Source of the DNA: Plasmopara viticola
Lineage: Eukaryota > Oomycota > Peronosporomycetes > Peronosporales > Peronosporaceae
Direction of reading: 5' to 3'
Assembly: GCA_001695595.3 (NCBI GenBank)
Contig: MBPM02000078.1
Location: 291,424-355,423, forward strand
Length of the DNA: 64,000 bases
The position numbers and the translations under genes are program-made. Within the stretch, counting starts at the first letter, position 1. Every line of letters begins with the position of its first letter. This document shows positions 11,401 to 25,900 of the stretch, one piece after another. The notes under the pieces were generated by a model. It saw only the letters and a list, made by a program, of their open reading frames with translations, ran no database searches and was not told the origin of the DNA.

Positions 11401-14400
11401 AAGCGTTGCAGTCGGGTTCTTAAAAAGTCTTACTTGTCGTGTAGCCCATACGTGCGTGTTGACTCTACGCTCAGGACCTTCGAGCGCTAAGGAGCCTCTC
11501 CTTTGATGCTAACCGACGGTCACGTCCAAATTAGATCGTCCGTGTCGTATTGATTTTAATGATTGACATTGTTGAAAATGCTTGTAGACTTTGAGAGCGT
11601 GCAGCAAATCACTGATAGATGGCGAAGCAGCTTAAAGAAGCCTTCTCAGGCGCCAGTGAATAAATTGTGGTCTTTACCTAAATTAAAGAAATGCGCCTTG
11701 TCAGTTATCTTCACCATCACCCGGCTCTCGATCAAATTCATTTCAAGCTTATATATAATGCGACCATGTGGCTTCTTAAAAGTCTGGTAGGATTTAAAGC
11801 TTCAATCGCAAAGTCATGCACTTAATTTGCAAGACTTTATGCATTTGAGGAGTAATGGCCTATTGCATTGACTCAACTTTTCCGCAGAACCCAACCCGAT
11901 GAATCACGACTTATACCGCAATTCGCGATGCTTCATCAACGATAATGGCATACAAATAATGGCAAGGTTTCACTTTTCGTTCTTGTAGATAAAGCTAATC
12001 CGAAGACGCTCGTCTTGCTTGATTTAGCTCTTGTTGGCTGGATCTGTACCTCTTCACTTTTAGAATTCACGTTGCAACGACGCGTCATCAGATAGTCCGG
12101 AGATGCCCCTTGCCAAGCTTACGAGCACGAACACCGCGCCATTAATTGTCGATTGAAAGCGGGGAAAGAACTTCAATAACTGTGTGGGTTTGCTAAGGGT
12201 CTCATCTTGCAAATTCATAGGTGGGATGGCTCACCCTTATAGTGGCTCTTGACTTAGCTGTATTAACTAATTTGGTTACTCTGTCTTGTGAGGACGTAAA
12301 GCGAAAAATGTACGCTGTATTGAGATTTTCAGACGGTGAAGTCGATTAAATTGTATCCAATACTGACACCAGTGGGGGAAAGTACTCTGCTGGGGAAAAA
12401 TCAAGTCCTCATAATTTTTGGCGACATTATTATCTACTCCTGAGAGTCAGATAGCTTTGAAAGGTGCAATGAACAGCAGTGGAATGCTGGCTGTCCTTAC
12501 AAGCATTTCGAAACTTAATTGACTCGGAAGTGTCTACAATTTTGCGCGCCTGTAAACGATTATGATAAATTGAGTAGGTCGACATATGATCTAAACGAAA
12601 CCGACGAAAGAGTAGTTTTGACCTAACTGATAAAAGTACGGCTCAAGATGTTCCTTGGGCCGAAAGAGACGTGATGCAAAGTTTGACTTTTGACATCATG
12701 AAACCATTTACCGTGCTTGACATGCATATGCGAATAGCTGGCTTGGCCTAGGTACCTCTACTAAAAATTTCACGATTCAATTTTCGTCTTCTCGATGTCT
12801 GCTCAAAGCTATGGCTTCATTCATAGCGGCTGATGACTTGCCGCAAAGGCACATTTTGGACGTTGAAGGAGAATAAAGTTATTGCATAACTAAAAAGCTT
12901 TGCGTTAGGTGGGCTCCATTAGACTACAAGAGCAATCTCGTGATCCGGCGGTAATACTATAAATGGTGTGTCTCTGAATACCACATCTGAGTATTCATTT
13001 GATCAAAAAGCCGAATCCTTTTGAATCCTTACCTCGAGGTGCAACTTTCCCTTCCTCTGATGATATTCCGAGACGTCTATGTCTAAATGAAGGATACACG
13101 AGAAATTATCATACATCTTCTGAGACGGCGTTTAACATAGCCAAGATTTCAGTCACTTTGACTGCTTCGAAGGTCAGCAAGTCAGACAATGCCTTAAATG
13201 CAGCGTGCCGCCGTTACCCGACAACCCGTTGTACTATCCATTTTCACGTGGATAAGCGTTTTTTTGTCAAACACGAAGTACAAAAGACTAATTTGTATTG
13301 CACCCCTTTTCTCTCTCTTGCGATTTGATGCTATTTGCTTTTGGTGGTCCACCTATGGAGATGTGGACATATTATGCTTGCGAGCACACGCTATCCGCTT
13401 GTGGAACAGCATTACCTGCGGTTGTGCTAACTTACTGATTTCAGGAGTGATGCTGTCCATATTTAGTGTTGTAAGCGTCTTCGGCAGCCAGAGTTGTCAG
13501 CAAAGATTCTTTTCCCGCAAAGAAGGACTGAAAGACGCTGTTTTGGTAAGATACCAGAATATTCTTTTGCTCGGTATGAACGATTTATCTTATACGCAGA
13601 TCGCGATTTTGTGTCACCCTTCAATCAAGACCTGATATGAACCTATTTTTAAATAGAAACCGAACTTAATCTTCACTGAAATCATTTCTTGGTATTAATC
13701 TTTTTACTAACACGCATCAGCATCTCCTAGACCATGTACTGCTTTTTCAACTCCTCAGTATTAATACTGCCTTCGAAAAACATTTATTGACTTTTATATC
13801 AAAATTTTAACGGCCTACGGAGGTCGCTTACTTCATTTACACCAAGCCTTTCAAAGCAAGTTACAGGTCGCTTCGGTACCAACAGCACGTGAGCTTCATC
13901 TCATTCTTCTCCATAAGTTAATGAAGAACATTAGACAATCGGTCTAAGCGCAAACAACAGCAAGTTTAAATGACCCATTGGTGAGATATGCCAGCTTTAT
14001 GTTGCTCACAGGTCCATCAAGACTTGGGAATCCTTATGTCCATATATCCTTATCAGGAAGTCGATTTTTTTTTATCTCTATGTACTTCACAACGTCCACT
14101 CATAGCATTTTGCGTAACTGAAATCACCATTGTACCTCATACCGCTTGGCCGCAAAGGTCAAATCACTAAAAAATATTCAGGTTAATCAAATTTTTTGCC
14201 GTACGCACCTAGTGCATTATTGGGGTCTGATAAGTACAAAATTTTATATCTGCATAAGCACACTGCGCTGTTTATGAACGAATCGTTAAACCAAGCGCAT
14301 ACTCGCGCTGTTCACCGGCCCCGCACTGTCTAACATGAGAACAGCTGATTATAAATATTATTATTACGACCTTTTGAGCCCGAAGACGAAGACTAAGCTC

Positions 14401-14599
14401 TGCTCATGAGTCTGGGACTATTATCGTGTCTTTATTGACCCGATGATGTATAACGTCACACTCACAGGAGCCAAATACATGCAAACCTGGTCTTCACACA
14501 TTCCGTGCATGCGAGCTATCATTGCACTCGCTGCGCACCGCACGCACTCCGATCTTAATCTGATCAAAATCTGGTAGCTAATAGGTCAATATTTGCGGC
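8471..14599. other. Long interval with no supportable gene
   Basis: AT-rich DNA with only short, stop-riddled frames on both strands, the longest about 145 codons at 13198-13635. None matches a family I know. A short RT-like string near 12.4 kb is discussed among the rejected items. No tRNA, rRNA or CRISPR structure was seen. Confidence 0.5.
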
Positions 14600-15369
14600 T
14601 TGTAACCTCGGTGAGGCACAACAGCACGAGGTTTAGTCAAAACACACTAGGATTTGCCGGGATCATGTCTCACGATCTGATTTGTTTAGCTCAATAAGCT
14701 AAAATTTTCGACCCACAAATTATCAGCGGAAAGCACACCCATCTTTTACGGGCAACCGAGATCGTTCGGCGGCTAAAAAAACGCCAGCAATGAAAATTCT
14801 CAATATAGTGCTCAAGAATTATAAAACACCTAAGGATGATAACGCTTATTGATTGCAGCGACGCTTTTTGCCTATACTTAGGAATAGCTTCTGCAAAGTC
14901 GATGTGCAACAGAAGCGGTACCTTTCGTACTGGTTCTCTCAGCCAAAGAATTGGCGTAGAGGGCTAGTAGACTGTCGTTCTGCGACCTGTAGTCACAACA
15001 TCATAGTCCTACGATCGCTAGTCTTCTAGGTCCCCAAGAAAAACTCTGCACATGGCAACCCTTCTTTTACTTCCAAACATCATGATAGAAAGTAATTACA
15101 ACGTCATAACAGTCTTTCCGAAGAAGGGTCATAAACACTTACGAGAAACTGGGGCGAGGATTCTCATCTACACTGAGCTTGAATTTAAAGACGACATCGG
15201 ACTAGAATGCTCTTTGAGTGTCTCCATCGAGGACTGAAGCTGAAGAACGATTTTAAGCGCCATGCTTTTCGATAATTCTTGAAACCAGCGTCTAGTGGAC
15301 GCATTTCAGGAGTTGGTGAGCTGTAACCTCGACTATCAGTGAGCAATTAAGGCACTGGATACCACAAAC

Positions 15370-15660
15370 TGAATCTCCTTACGGATTATCCGCGCAAACA
15401 CTGAGAAACACGTATTCTACAAGGCAATCCAATCGCCCTGTTCTACTATCTGTCTGCAGAACGCCCTCTGTCGCCATGTCCAGTTTGGTGCTAAGCGTCC
15501 TTTTATACTATTTTAAAAAGCCCATGTAGAAGGGGGCTCCGTCCGAGACAAGCGACTCATAGCGATAAAGACGTAATTGAGGAGCGGTAAATCCGCCATC
15601 GACCGTATCGGGTATAGCAGCTAAATAAGCCATCTAAATGATCAACAGAAACCAATAAAA
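15370..15660 (-). pseudogene. Gypsy integrase remnant
   Basis: On the minus strand, 15,490-15,383 reads TKLDMATEGVLQTDSRTGRL followed by SVCADNP. This corresponds to the gypsy integrase core segment that normally contains HPQTDGQTERVNR. The stretch just before it, up to about 15,660, resembles the preceding aspartate-containing block in broken frames. Together with the RT and RNase H remnants at higher coordinates it supports a single minus-strand element. Confidence 0.6.
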
Positions 15661-16164
15661 GCAAAGCTTTTTCGACAAGATAAACTCAAAATTCCTACTG
15701 ATGGACTGTCAGCAATTTAGCATTACTGGTGACCAATGAGGCGGCCACTTTCTGCGATGGTTTGATCCGCTTGGGTACTTTACATGTGCACATATATGCA
15801 AATTTCTTCATACAACATAGACTGTCAAAACTGAAAGTTTCCAAGCCATACGTCTTCTCTCAACTAAAATGATCGCCAAAAAGAGTACTGTTTAAGATAT
15901 TACCGACAAGTGTTAAGGTACCTTAACTACCTCTTAATTCATCAGCTTGGCTTCCACCAAAAGTATGTTTTTTTGCGCTATACCGCACGAGTTTGTTTTA
16001 TCCGAGTCTTCGAGAACATTGCTTCCTAGAGCCTTAGTAGAGCTACGCACGTGTCATCTCACGCAGACGCAGCACAAACTAGGTTCGCTACAGATGAGGA
16101 ACTGAGACAGCTCAAAGTCCAGGCGGCTCGATAGCGCATTATTCAAACATTCTGCTCTCTCTTT

Positions 16165-17441
16165 CAGCTCATACCGCACCCCGATGTAATACTACGTGGG
16201 AACGAAAAGCCAACTGATCAGTCTCTACAAGTAGTTCGGCATTAGTGTCGCAGTAACGCATTAATTTTGTACCGACTTTAGATGGTTTATCGCCTAGCAG
16301 GTGAGCACTAAATTTGACAAGAGCATACTCCATCACACGTAGCTGTTTGACGTGGACAAAAAAATTGCTTAGCACTTTAAATCTGACGGTGTTTGATCGC
16401 GATATGGTGATCTCGCCCTTCGACGGCAAGTTGCAGCAGTGCAGGGCCAACATAAAAATATATAGCATCTCAGACGACTTGAAAGGTCGCTTATTTATAG
16501 TATGTCTTGAGTTGGCATCTCCACCATAGTTTCCTGAAACTCGGCTAATGCCTCTTGGTATTATCGATTTTTAAACCCATATAATCTCATTTGTAAAAAA
16601 TAATCGGACATTGGTCTCGCCATTTCTGCGCAAATTGCATTGTACTTATGCAAACGAATGGCCAGACCAAGCCACGTCTCTAATTTTTCTTCTTCTATGG
16701 GCCGTCGAGCTCATAATTTCATAGAAGAAAGCGAGATCTGCCCGAAGCCAAAGTTTTTCGACAAAGAAGCGTTGATAAAAAAAATTCTTTGACGTCAAAG
16801 ATGCACTTATTGGCATCCACGTTAAGCATATATGTGTTCATGCACTCAAGCACCGCCTGCAATAAATAATGCGATGTTTATGTTCGTCTTTCCTGTGTGA
16901 CAATGAGAAAAAGATGTCGTAAAAGTCTGTCTTTTTGGAACTCTAAATCATTGCGTCACTAGACGCATATCTACCGCAGGCGCGACGAAAAACTAATGGA
17001 GACTTGTAGAGGATAATATCTAATGTTCTGACCGTAGTCAACGATGATCACCTCCTCGAAATAGGAGGCAACAGTACCTAGCAACTTATTTGAGTGCACC
17101 GTTAAATATACTCCCCGCCAAATAGATTTGCGGCATATCCTAAGAATTGGCCTTTGCACCGAAATGTTGGCAGCAATTTACGATTCGTAAGCGTGTACGA
17201 TGCGCCAGTTGGCATTCACCTTCTTACACTTGTTGTTGGCATAGAAGAAGGCAAACCATATTTTCAAACCGTTTCCGTCTCGCGTTCTGCACAAAAAATG
17301 AGTTGATGTCACCAAATCACCGCTCAAGGGGCTCCAACTTTTTACCGACGATTTTGCGCCGGACATATAGTGAGCACCGTCCACGAATCTCTCTTCGTGA
17401 ACAATTAGAACCGCGCGTTCGACGTCTTCGCCTACAGCCAA
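16165..17441 (-). pseudogene. Gypsy reverse transcriptase and RNase H remnants
   Basis: Minus-strand reading shows NANWRIVHAY at about 17,187-17,216, the family's usual start of the RT palm. ASYFEEVIIVDYG at about 17,030-17,070 stands where the catalytic YFDD/YxDD motif is expected, with both aspartates now glutamates. ETWLGLAIRLHKYNAICAEM at about 16,620-16,680 matches the connection region. VMEYALVKFSAHLLGDKP at 16,283-16,336 is the RNase H hallmark that normally precedes YTDH, which is lost here. The first two motifs are about 47 codons apart instead of roughly 100, indicating an internal deletion. Several frames are needed to read the series, so the gene is dead. Confidence 0.75.
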
Positions 17442-18400
17442 ACATACCTTGCAGTAAAGTAAAGGCTGTTTTTGTCACTTAGTGAAGGCACGATCATTAA
17501 CAGAATCTTGATTTTAAAGGCTTAACTTGAATATACCAGGACGAGCATCACTCAGGGGATCACGTGCCACTCCGCGTACATCGCACGACCTCGCTCTTGA
17601 TGCCTTTACGATAAGCAAGCTGAGCCACTCACGACATGCAAACAAGTGCTGTAATCTACGGACACAGATCGGTGGTTTGCATTCCTCTTATCGCGCAGTG
17701 TCGTACACCGTTCACTTGCTAGTGCTCATTGTACTTATCAATTACTTCACACACTCTATCCCGCTTGCCACTCAAGCGTTTATACTTTTAACATATTTAT
17801 TTTATGACCAAAATTCATCAACGATAAGTTTGATGCGGCGAAAGAGTGCGAAGTGATGTCAAAATGGAACGAATTTTGCTCACTTCTACTCTATCGGGCG
17901 AATGACAAGCAAGTCCCAGCGCTTTTATTGCTATTACCCGAATGTTTACGTCAGGTAAATGAACGTTTATTACATTATTGCTTGGCCTCGATGAGCTCAG
18001 CATGAAGTTTAGAATCTGCCAGCTCCATAGCAATGTCTTTAATGCATATCCGTGCTTTGTCGGTAACACAGAAAATGAACACCTAGGTACTATCTTTTTG
18101 GGCTATCCCAATTGAACGCACTCCTTAAAACGTCTAAGAATGTCGATTAGCTATTCAAGCGCTAGGCAAAAGATCAAAGGTAACTTAACTTTCTGCGCGC
18201 ATTTCGTGGTGCGTTAGCAAATTCGTTGCTCGAGTAAAGTAATTCATTTAGAATGCATTCACTCGGCCCGAGCCTTGTCGTCAATCGACAGTGGACTGTC
18301 ATCATTAAATTCAAGGTCCAGAACATCATGCATCCGTGAGCAATGCTTCCGCAGCGGTGACCAGGGACAGGCATAGGCATATTATGTCTTAATTCCAAGC

Positions 18401-21400
18401 GACGTAAATATTAGTATTGGCCTCGACGCGAAGCACAATAAATAGCAAAATTATTAGTGTTTACGACACCGAAACGACTTTACAATGTGGGGTCTTGAAA
18501 TTCCAGGAGCTGCCGGAGTGAGTCTCCTTATGTTTATTATACACTGGAATTAATTATGTGATAGGGTTGTGTAAACAACGTTCCCCACGCCTTTGTCAAG
18601 GATATGAGTATTAAAAAGAAGGCGCAACACTAGGTAACATATTGCATTTTCATTATTTTATGTCACCCAAGACCGGTATTTGGCGGACGCAGCACAAGCA
18701 TTTGCAAGCCTAAATACTGATAACTTGGACTGTCTTTGCCAGCACATGAACTGGATGCCACAGCTTCTAGATATCTTGGTCTTGTTTGGCCAGTTTCACA
18801 AGCTCAAACGCATAGTGGCAATCATATTACCCAAATCACTCCCCTGAGACAGACTCCGTATCTAACATCAAATGTTGGCCGCAGCTGTACATGTGCCTGA
18901 ATATGATTTGGCTCACGCTCTTTTACTCCTCTACACTAGGCTATCGAACGGCCCAGGTATTCTATTTGCTCGATTGCCTTAAAAAAAAGTATACGCTTGG
19001 CCTCTACCTTCGATGGCAAATGAAGTGCTGGTGTGGATTTTGCCTTAGAAAATGTGCATGTAGGTTGAGTTTGTAAGTTTAATTTTGTGTTGTTATTTCT
19101 TCTTTAGGATTCGATAACCCTCTTGAATGCTTTGGCTTTCGGTCATTTTGGAATACACGTACAATGACACAAAATGTATGATAATTATAATAAATCGTCG
19201 GATCCCTAAGAGAGACCTAAAATTTATGGCCGAGAGCACAGTGTTCAGACCATTATTTTGACCCTGTCTTCTGCTGTTACTAACAACAACATGCAGCATT
19301 TCGCTAATGCCAATCAGTACACTCAGCCGAATCTCGTGGCAGTTTATCATTGAGCCGCAAGGCCGAACGACGAAGCCGCCACTTTAAATCACTTACTTCG
19401 CAATTTCGGACCAAACTACTTTGACCACATCTTCGTGCACAGCCATTTAAAAAGTGCATACGAGAGGTCTTCTTCTGAGCATTACATATGTTTAAATTTT
19501 TTGTGTGATTGACCCACAGTGTTTCTAATGACCTTGCACACAGCGAACTTCAACAGCCTAGTCGGGATTATTGGTTTTCATCTGCTTTAAGATTTAAATT
19601 GGTATTCCTACTCATTTGGTGGTAATTATAAATACATACTTTACCTGGCAAATAAATCGCGGAATTCGGCCGTATTTATGAAATCTATACTAAGTATTGC
19701 GGTGTGATCTCATTCGGCCTAATAAGTCTTTAGAGAAGCACAAGTTTTACAGTCCAATAGTTTTAATCTTAGTACGTTACACCCGCATAGCACAAGCTTG
19801 CTTTTTACTTTCGTCCACGCTGTCTCAGCGCACAACTCTAAAAACAAAGGCGGCAGCCAAATGCCTGCTTTTCTACACATGATTTGTTTTGTTTGCTCTT
19901 ATACCATGTAATATAGGACACCCAGCGGAAGCGACTGTGGACCTGATATACAGGAAGTTGCATTACAGTATCATGGTTGTCGAGTAAAAAGCCTTTTGTT
20001 TATAGAAAGAAGGATCAATCGCGGATACTTGGCTCACGATGGATAAGGTCATTCCAATACGTGGCTAAGAACTTAGAGTTTTAGTCGTGTGAAAGATTGC
20101 TTCAGTGGGCCATCGTGTCCAGGGTGTTAACCCGATTCACCTACCAATCTTTTGTGATATGATAGCCCGAATTTGAAAAGTGATCGAATCGATAAACTGG
20201 GTGATCAAGTACACGTCTACTTGATCATCCTTGATCTGCTCATATACCGGATTGGCCTCAATCTATTTTTGTGTCAGCTCTCCAGCCTTATGAGTGGCCG
20301 ATCAAGTAATGAATATATGTGTTTCAGCATGACGGTTTTGTATTATAATTGCATGTACTTATCAATAATTACTCGACCTGCACTTATCTAGAAGAGGCTT
20401 CAGCACACTACTTATTCAATACGTTGGATATTTTTTAAGCTTTGAAAGCAAAATGCGTTTTTTTCGGCTAATGAGATCAAAGCCAACAATTGCTTTGTAG
20501 GCAGCCATGTTTTTCCAAGAAAGAAAATCCAGTTTAGCTGTTGAAGTAAAGGTAATTGGTCTCACATACTCAACACATTGCCTTAAAAGTTTTATTGGTC
20601 GTCCAGAGCCAACTGATCTTCTTTAGAACGGCTTCAGAAAATCTCATAGAAGCATAGTGAGGCGAAGTCCAAAATGGTCGAAGGAACTTTGTGTACAGGC
20701 GGCTTTACGTTCATGGGGCTTCTAATATCTTTTATGGCACCATTAGCTACTTCCATGGCTTGCCGCTAGGCGTACCGACATTGTCAAGAGTAGATCTGGC
20801 TTCATTATATGGATTTGGTAGCATTTATTCACAGATCCAGTGCACGTTACTATGTGATCAAGCACACATCCTTAGGCAATGCGTCCTTTCTTATAAAAGC
20901 CTTCTGTGCAGAAGCCGTCGTAGTGTCCAGCTATTGTGGCCATGAACTAGCCGTCATTTTCCACTTGGCTCTTGAACAAAGTTGCAGACAAGCGCATATT
21001 AACATCACGCCGATTATTGTAAAAATGCATCAATGACCTCACATTAATATTGTAGCCGTGACCATTGCCTGGTGATGCGGAACTTCGTGCGTGGCTCTAG
21101 TGCCATCTAATGGGGACTTGAAATGTAGGTTTCCAAACATATTCTAAACCCACGGTCAGTGTACGCTGTTTACGATGTAAATTCGAAAATTATACGTCGA
21201 GAGCAAACAATTACATTAATATCATAAAGTCATACATTCTAAAGGTATCACCTCTGAGATATGTACGTCTCTTGACTCAACCACGATAACAGTAGCTTTC
21301 ACTTCTTCAACGCTTCAAATACACCCTTTTTGACACGACGACCGATTTTCTAATCAGCTATTCATGTCATTGGGATTGCTTTGTTAGCCACAGGGTTGAT

Positions 21401-24239
21401 CGAGACACCCAGCAGTCAACTTAGTATCTCGTTATCGCTCTCTTCTTGCGGACCAATGCTATCCCCTTGCGCAAATTTGTTGCCCACGGTAAATGGTACT
21501 ATGATACTCACTCAAACACTTCTTTACCCTCACATTGTATACAATGATTTGCATCTTCGGTAGTTGGCGCTGCCATTAGCGATTGGTCAATCTACTAAAA
21601 AAGGTCTTGAAGAGACGTCACAGCATAAATTTAAAATTATCAGTACCTTCGATACCTCCCATACTACTTCCGTATGTGTACCCGACCAGGCATCTATTAA
21701 AGGATCTCTACACTATCAAAGGCGGGAAGTAAGTAATCAAAGCTTCGTTTTGCGGAACTAGACAGCCGTCAACCTCTCATCAATCAACCCGGGCTCGCGA
21801 TTTCTGAACTACTGCATGTCCACTCTTGATCACATCGACAACTCCTTGCTTTTAAATCCTAAGAAGTTACAGCCAGATCTGTTCTATCCAAGAGACTCAT
21901 CGTCCCATTAGCCAGTCGAATCAATATTGACTTATTCCTATTGCTCTCTTTTCCACCGTCAGCTAATCTCAGTTTCTCCCCAAGACAGGCAATTTCATTA
22001 CGTCTGATTTTTGCGCGTACTTTAGCCCTATTGATTTTAAGGAGCTGCCAGAGTCTTAACGTTTATTTTTTTAGACGCACTAACCACATATTTGTCATAA
22101 AGACTAAGTATATTACTCCTTTACTTACTGGCAATTAGCATTGTTTTGGTTCCTAGAGCATGGTTCTGCTAGTGTCTTTCAAAATAGATGGGGCTTCACT
22201 TCGTCATCCATTCCAAGACATGAACAGAATATGTGTCCTTGCTTGCCGCAGACAAAGAAGTGGGTGTCTCCTTTATTGGTAATGCTTATGTCGATTGGGA
22301 CTGAGTTAGCAGGCATTTGTACAGTGTTCAGCAAAAACAATCTAATGTTCGAGCCTGTTTGTAGCTGTCCTAAATCTAAAACGCAATTTATAAGGAGCTA
22401 AGTGCGACGGTTATTTTAACTTTTCGGTAGTAATTCTAGCAACGCAAGCCGCCAATTCATTTAAGCAGAAATGAATTTATCAAGCACGCACTTTTCTGGC
22501 TTCCAGCCAAAGAAGCGCGACCGTTGGTGGAAACTCATAGATTGCCGAAAGATTTAATTCTTTTGACTGATATCTTCATGTGTAACTTTCGTTGCCACAT
22601 TGATTTTCTTTTTTTATAACAAAACGTTTTGGTTTTTCTTTCATTTGAGGATGTTGAAATTCGCCTTTTGAACCCCACACATGTACTACCGCCCGGGCTT
22701 CCAAATCCTTTCCTGGCTAAGCTCTAAAGCATACACTCTGCTTGTAGAAACTGGACGATGTATTGGTATTGCTTATGTGGTGCTTATCAGCAGAAAACGC
22801 TGCAAACGCACGAAAGCAAGCAAGTCTTTCACTGTGCGTTATTTAATCGGGAAAGAAAGTGCAATCCATTACAAGGCGTTTTGGTAAGCAAATTACCCCG
22901 TTAACGCAAAATTAACTATTGAGCACTAAGCGCTAGCTCATTTAGACGGACCTGGTACAGATAAAGATTGCAGGAAGCGCTCTCTCGGCGAACAAGTGTC
23001 TACTATCGCCAGAGTTGAAAAATCGCAATGCCGATAGCGAACACCTAGATGACTGATAAATTAACGAAGTGTTTTTGCCTTTGGCACTCATTTCCTTTGA
23101 TATAGCGACTCATTGGCTGACACGTTTTGGCGAGACGTTATCTTTTTCTCTAAATCATGAGACGTGTACCAATAGGGTGCATCAATACTCAAAAATGCCT
23201 CTTTTCAGCGAAGGCGATCTTTGAACGGTTCAACCCTTGATTTGTACTTCTATTTTTTTGTTTGCACACAACGGTTGGGTCATTCATCTTATCTCCCACA
23301 TTCACGTCATGCGATATGTATTATGCTGTGATAAAAGAGAGCCGCTAGTCACCACTCAATTTTCGCTGTTCATCATCAAACTCTCGTCTCAAGAAATCTC
23401 TGTGCACTTTTCGCGTGCTCCGATTGGCCCGATGGAAAACACCATTATAAAGTAATTTTTCGTATAATACATCCAGAACTCACATGTGCGAAACTTAATT
23501 TGCGTCTAGACCACCACCTACCCCGTCTACCAAGAAAATACAAATAAATTGGTCTACCGTCTTCTTTGCAACCAAAATGCAGCGCTGCAATATGACGTGT
23601 CAGCTTCAAAACGATTTTTTTTGCCAAGCTTCTCTGAAAACTCGATAAGCTTCTTCTTCTTGTCGTACTGCTAACTTTTCATTAATAGACAGGCTTCTTA
23701 CATGTCACTTTCAAGCATGTGCAAGTATTTACAATATACAACCTAATGAACTTCGAACCCACTCAACACTGCTCTTTCAAGCTGCGCTAGCGTACATCCG
23801 CTACCTTCTTTTCTAGGACGGCTCGCTTACCCTTCAGTTAGTGTGTACACGGTTGACGTTATGCTAGATACTTTTGACAGAAAGTAGAGAGAGGCTTATA
23901 ATGTCTCTCTAGATATCCAATCCCCACTAAGAAAGATCATTAAAATCTAGCAATAGTTGGCTGGATATGATGCCATTGTACCCACTTGGTTAGAAGGGAA
24001 GTGAGCGGTGAACAGCATATAGGGAGTGATGTAGTATTATTATACATGGGTCATTGTCATTTTTGATGTTATATACTTTTATTATTGCAAAAAATCACAT
24101 AAAGTTTTGGCCTGCTGTGCATTTTTAAAGATGTCGATCGGCGCGTTAAGTATTCTACTGATATTCGTCATCACGAATACCACTGAAAGCGAATTTGTCT
24201 GTGGCACGCCCAAAGTAAGCCGTTTAGAGATATGGTACT
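18401..24239. other. Interval with no supportable gene
   Basis: AT-rich sequence with short overlapping frames on both strands, none longer than about 86 codons and none recognised. It is probably old transposon and intergenic debris, but I cannot show this for any specific stretch. A small perfect inverted repeat at 20,202-20,227 is listed separately. Confidence 0.45.
20202..20227. repeat. 10 bp inverted repeat with 6 bp loop
   Basis: The arms TGATCAAGTA and TACTTGATCA flank the loop CACGTC. There is no neighbouring gene and no poly-T run, so a terminator or regulatory role is not supported; chance is plausible. Confidence 0.4.
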
Positions 24240-25900
24240 GGAATTTATGTTATCGTATTGATCTCGAGAGGCCAGACACCTGAATAGCGAAAAGGGCAAC
24301 ACGAAAAAAAACCATAGAAAGCTGCAACAAGAGGAAGTGTTGCGTCAAAACTTGTGCAACACTGTAAGGATGGCCACCGGGGATTGCTAACGATCGTTAT
24401 TGTGCGACTATCCAGTGAAAGATCACATCTTTGCTTACCTGTTACTCAACAGTTAAGCTAATTAACGCACCGAGGCAAGTCGTTGTTTGATAATAAGATG
24501 CAGTGTAGAACATACTTATCGAAAAAGGTATACTCACACCGGGTAAAATTGCGGTTGTGACGCAGTAAAATCGGTTAATGCTGTGTTGTGAATTTAAGAC
24601 GACGTCCTCGTACGACAACGCATCGTGTATTCATTGCATTCTATCGTATTGGAGGCTGATTTACGTTAGCGACAAGTTCCGTGCACTAGCTCCAGATTAA
24701 AATTGCGCCGTTGTGATTGGTAACAACAATGCTTTTCCTATGTTCGTTGCTGGTTTGGCTCTTCAATCCACGCTTTACACGACTTTAATCGGCGGACAAG
24801 CTGCCGCAAAATGCTGTGCTAGTTGAACAACGGAGCTTCGTATCTACACAATCTCGAGCTATCGCCTCATTTCGTTGCTCACGTCGCTTAACGCAAGGCA
24901 AAAAACTGATATCATGTCGCTGCAATCACCAAATATGTCGAGCAGTTTAAACAACTTCAAGCGTAATGGTCGCTTTTGTGACGAAGACAGTACTCACTAT
25001 TTAAAGCGGTGCGAGAGAAGCTTCTCCCTATGAATCTGCACCAAACAGCACCGACACAAGATATTCACTGACAAGCACCGGTTGCTGACCGACAGAGATC
25101 TTGAAGCTTTAGCTAGTGACTCCACGTCTGGTATCGCAGACTTTGATATATATTTATACTTGACACTTTCTCGTGCATTATACACACGCTTTACGATTAA
25201 ATCCTACGCTGAAGAAGTTCCTTCAGATACAAAATGACGTACTTGAGGCAGTCGAGCCAGGTGTAATGTTTGGCAGGGACGACAGGGACGATCGTGTTTT
25301 CTCAATATAAATCGCCGTGAGCTAGCTATTAATCTTTGCGTCCCACGATATGATGAACAAACTTTATGCGTCTCACTTAGTTCTACGCCTCGAAGTCATG
25401 TCCTCATCAAAAAGTTCAACTTAGTCTAGATCCATTCACCAGAAAAAATTGCGCTTGCCGTGAATCCTTAGTACGCCTCCAGCCCGTGCTATTTTACGAT
25501 TTTCAAGCTTGCATAACCCGACATTGGCCTAATCCAAACTTAAAACACTCATGACGGCTTCCTACCCCATTCAAATTTTCTCGACAGTACGAAAGGAAAA
25601 ATGTGTGGCGAAAATCTTGCATTACCAGCAGCTAGGAAAACCAAGACTAGAACGCATTTCCAAAATAATCACCGGATCAGAAATGATAATTTTTGCTGAA
25701 TATTTGACCATCCTTGTAGTGAGCGCAACAACTCAATCACGATCATTTTGTTGCAATAACAAAACTAGCATATTATTTTTTTTGCCTGGCCTGAGTGACA
25801 AACAAATTTAGATTTTCTGTTGCAGCATGCCAAGCAGCATCCGTTAGAAAAATTTGAAACTGTGTGCGTTTAAAATTTCGAGATAGCATCGAGGCCGAAT
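24240..25900 (+). pseudogene. Block copy X1: relics of genes Y and X
   Basis: Homologous to 32.17-33.23 and 39.72-41.31 kb. The Y part (24.24-24.6 kb, minus strand) keeps the CDLSLDSRTITI segment but has a one-base insertion relative to the open copy at 32.2-32.6 kb. The X part starts near ATGTCGAGCAGTTTAAACAA (about 24,933) and continues to RLLTDRDLEALASDSTSGIA near 25.08-25.14 kb, with frame breaks. It ends at 25,900, where the copia element is inserted; the block resumes at 30,260. Confidence 0.7.

Larger units (their letters stand above)
14600..18400 (-). mobile_element. Decayed Ty3/gypsy LTR retrotransposon
   Basis: Reading the minus strand, fragments of a gypsy polyprotein occur in the expected order. 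They are a possible protease-RT linker (about 18.2-18.4 kb), RT (17.2-16.6 kb), RNase H (16.47-16.17 kb) and integrase (15.66-15.37 kb). All carry frameshifts and stops, and the RT palm appears shortened. I could not find LTRs or target duplications, so the outer limits are approximate. The order of domains (integrase after RNase H) identifies Ty3/gypsy rather than copia. Confidence 0.7.

Noticed and set aside
12400..12460. Plus-strand string FGDIIIYS resembling a YxDD RT motif
   Set aside because: Only eight residues match, followed by a stop, and no other RT block is readable nearby. It could be part of another old element but is not supportable.
20202..20227. Regulatory hairpin or terminator
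   Set aside because: Short, isolated and without an adjacent gene or poly-T tract.
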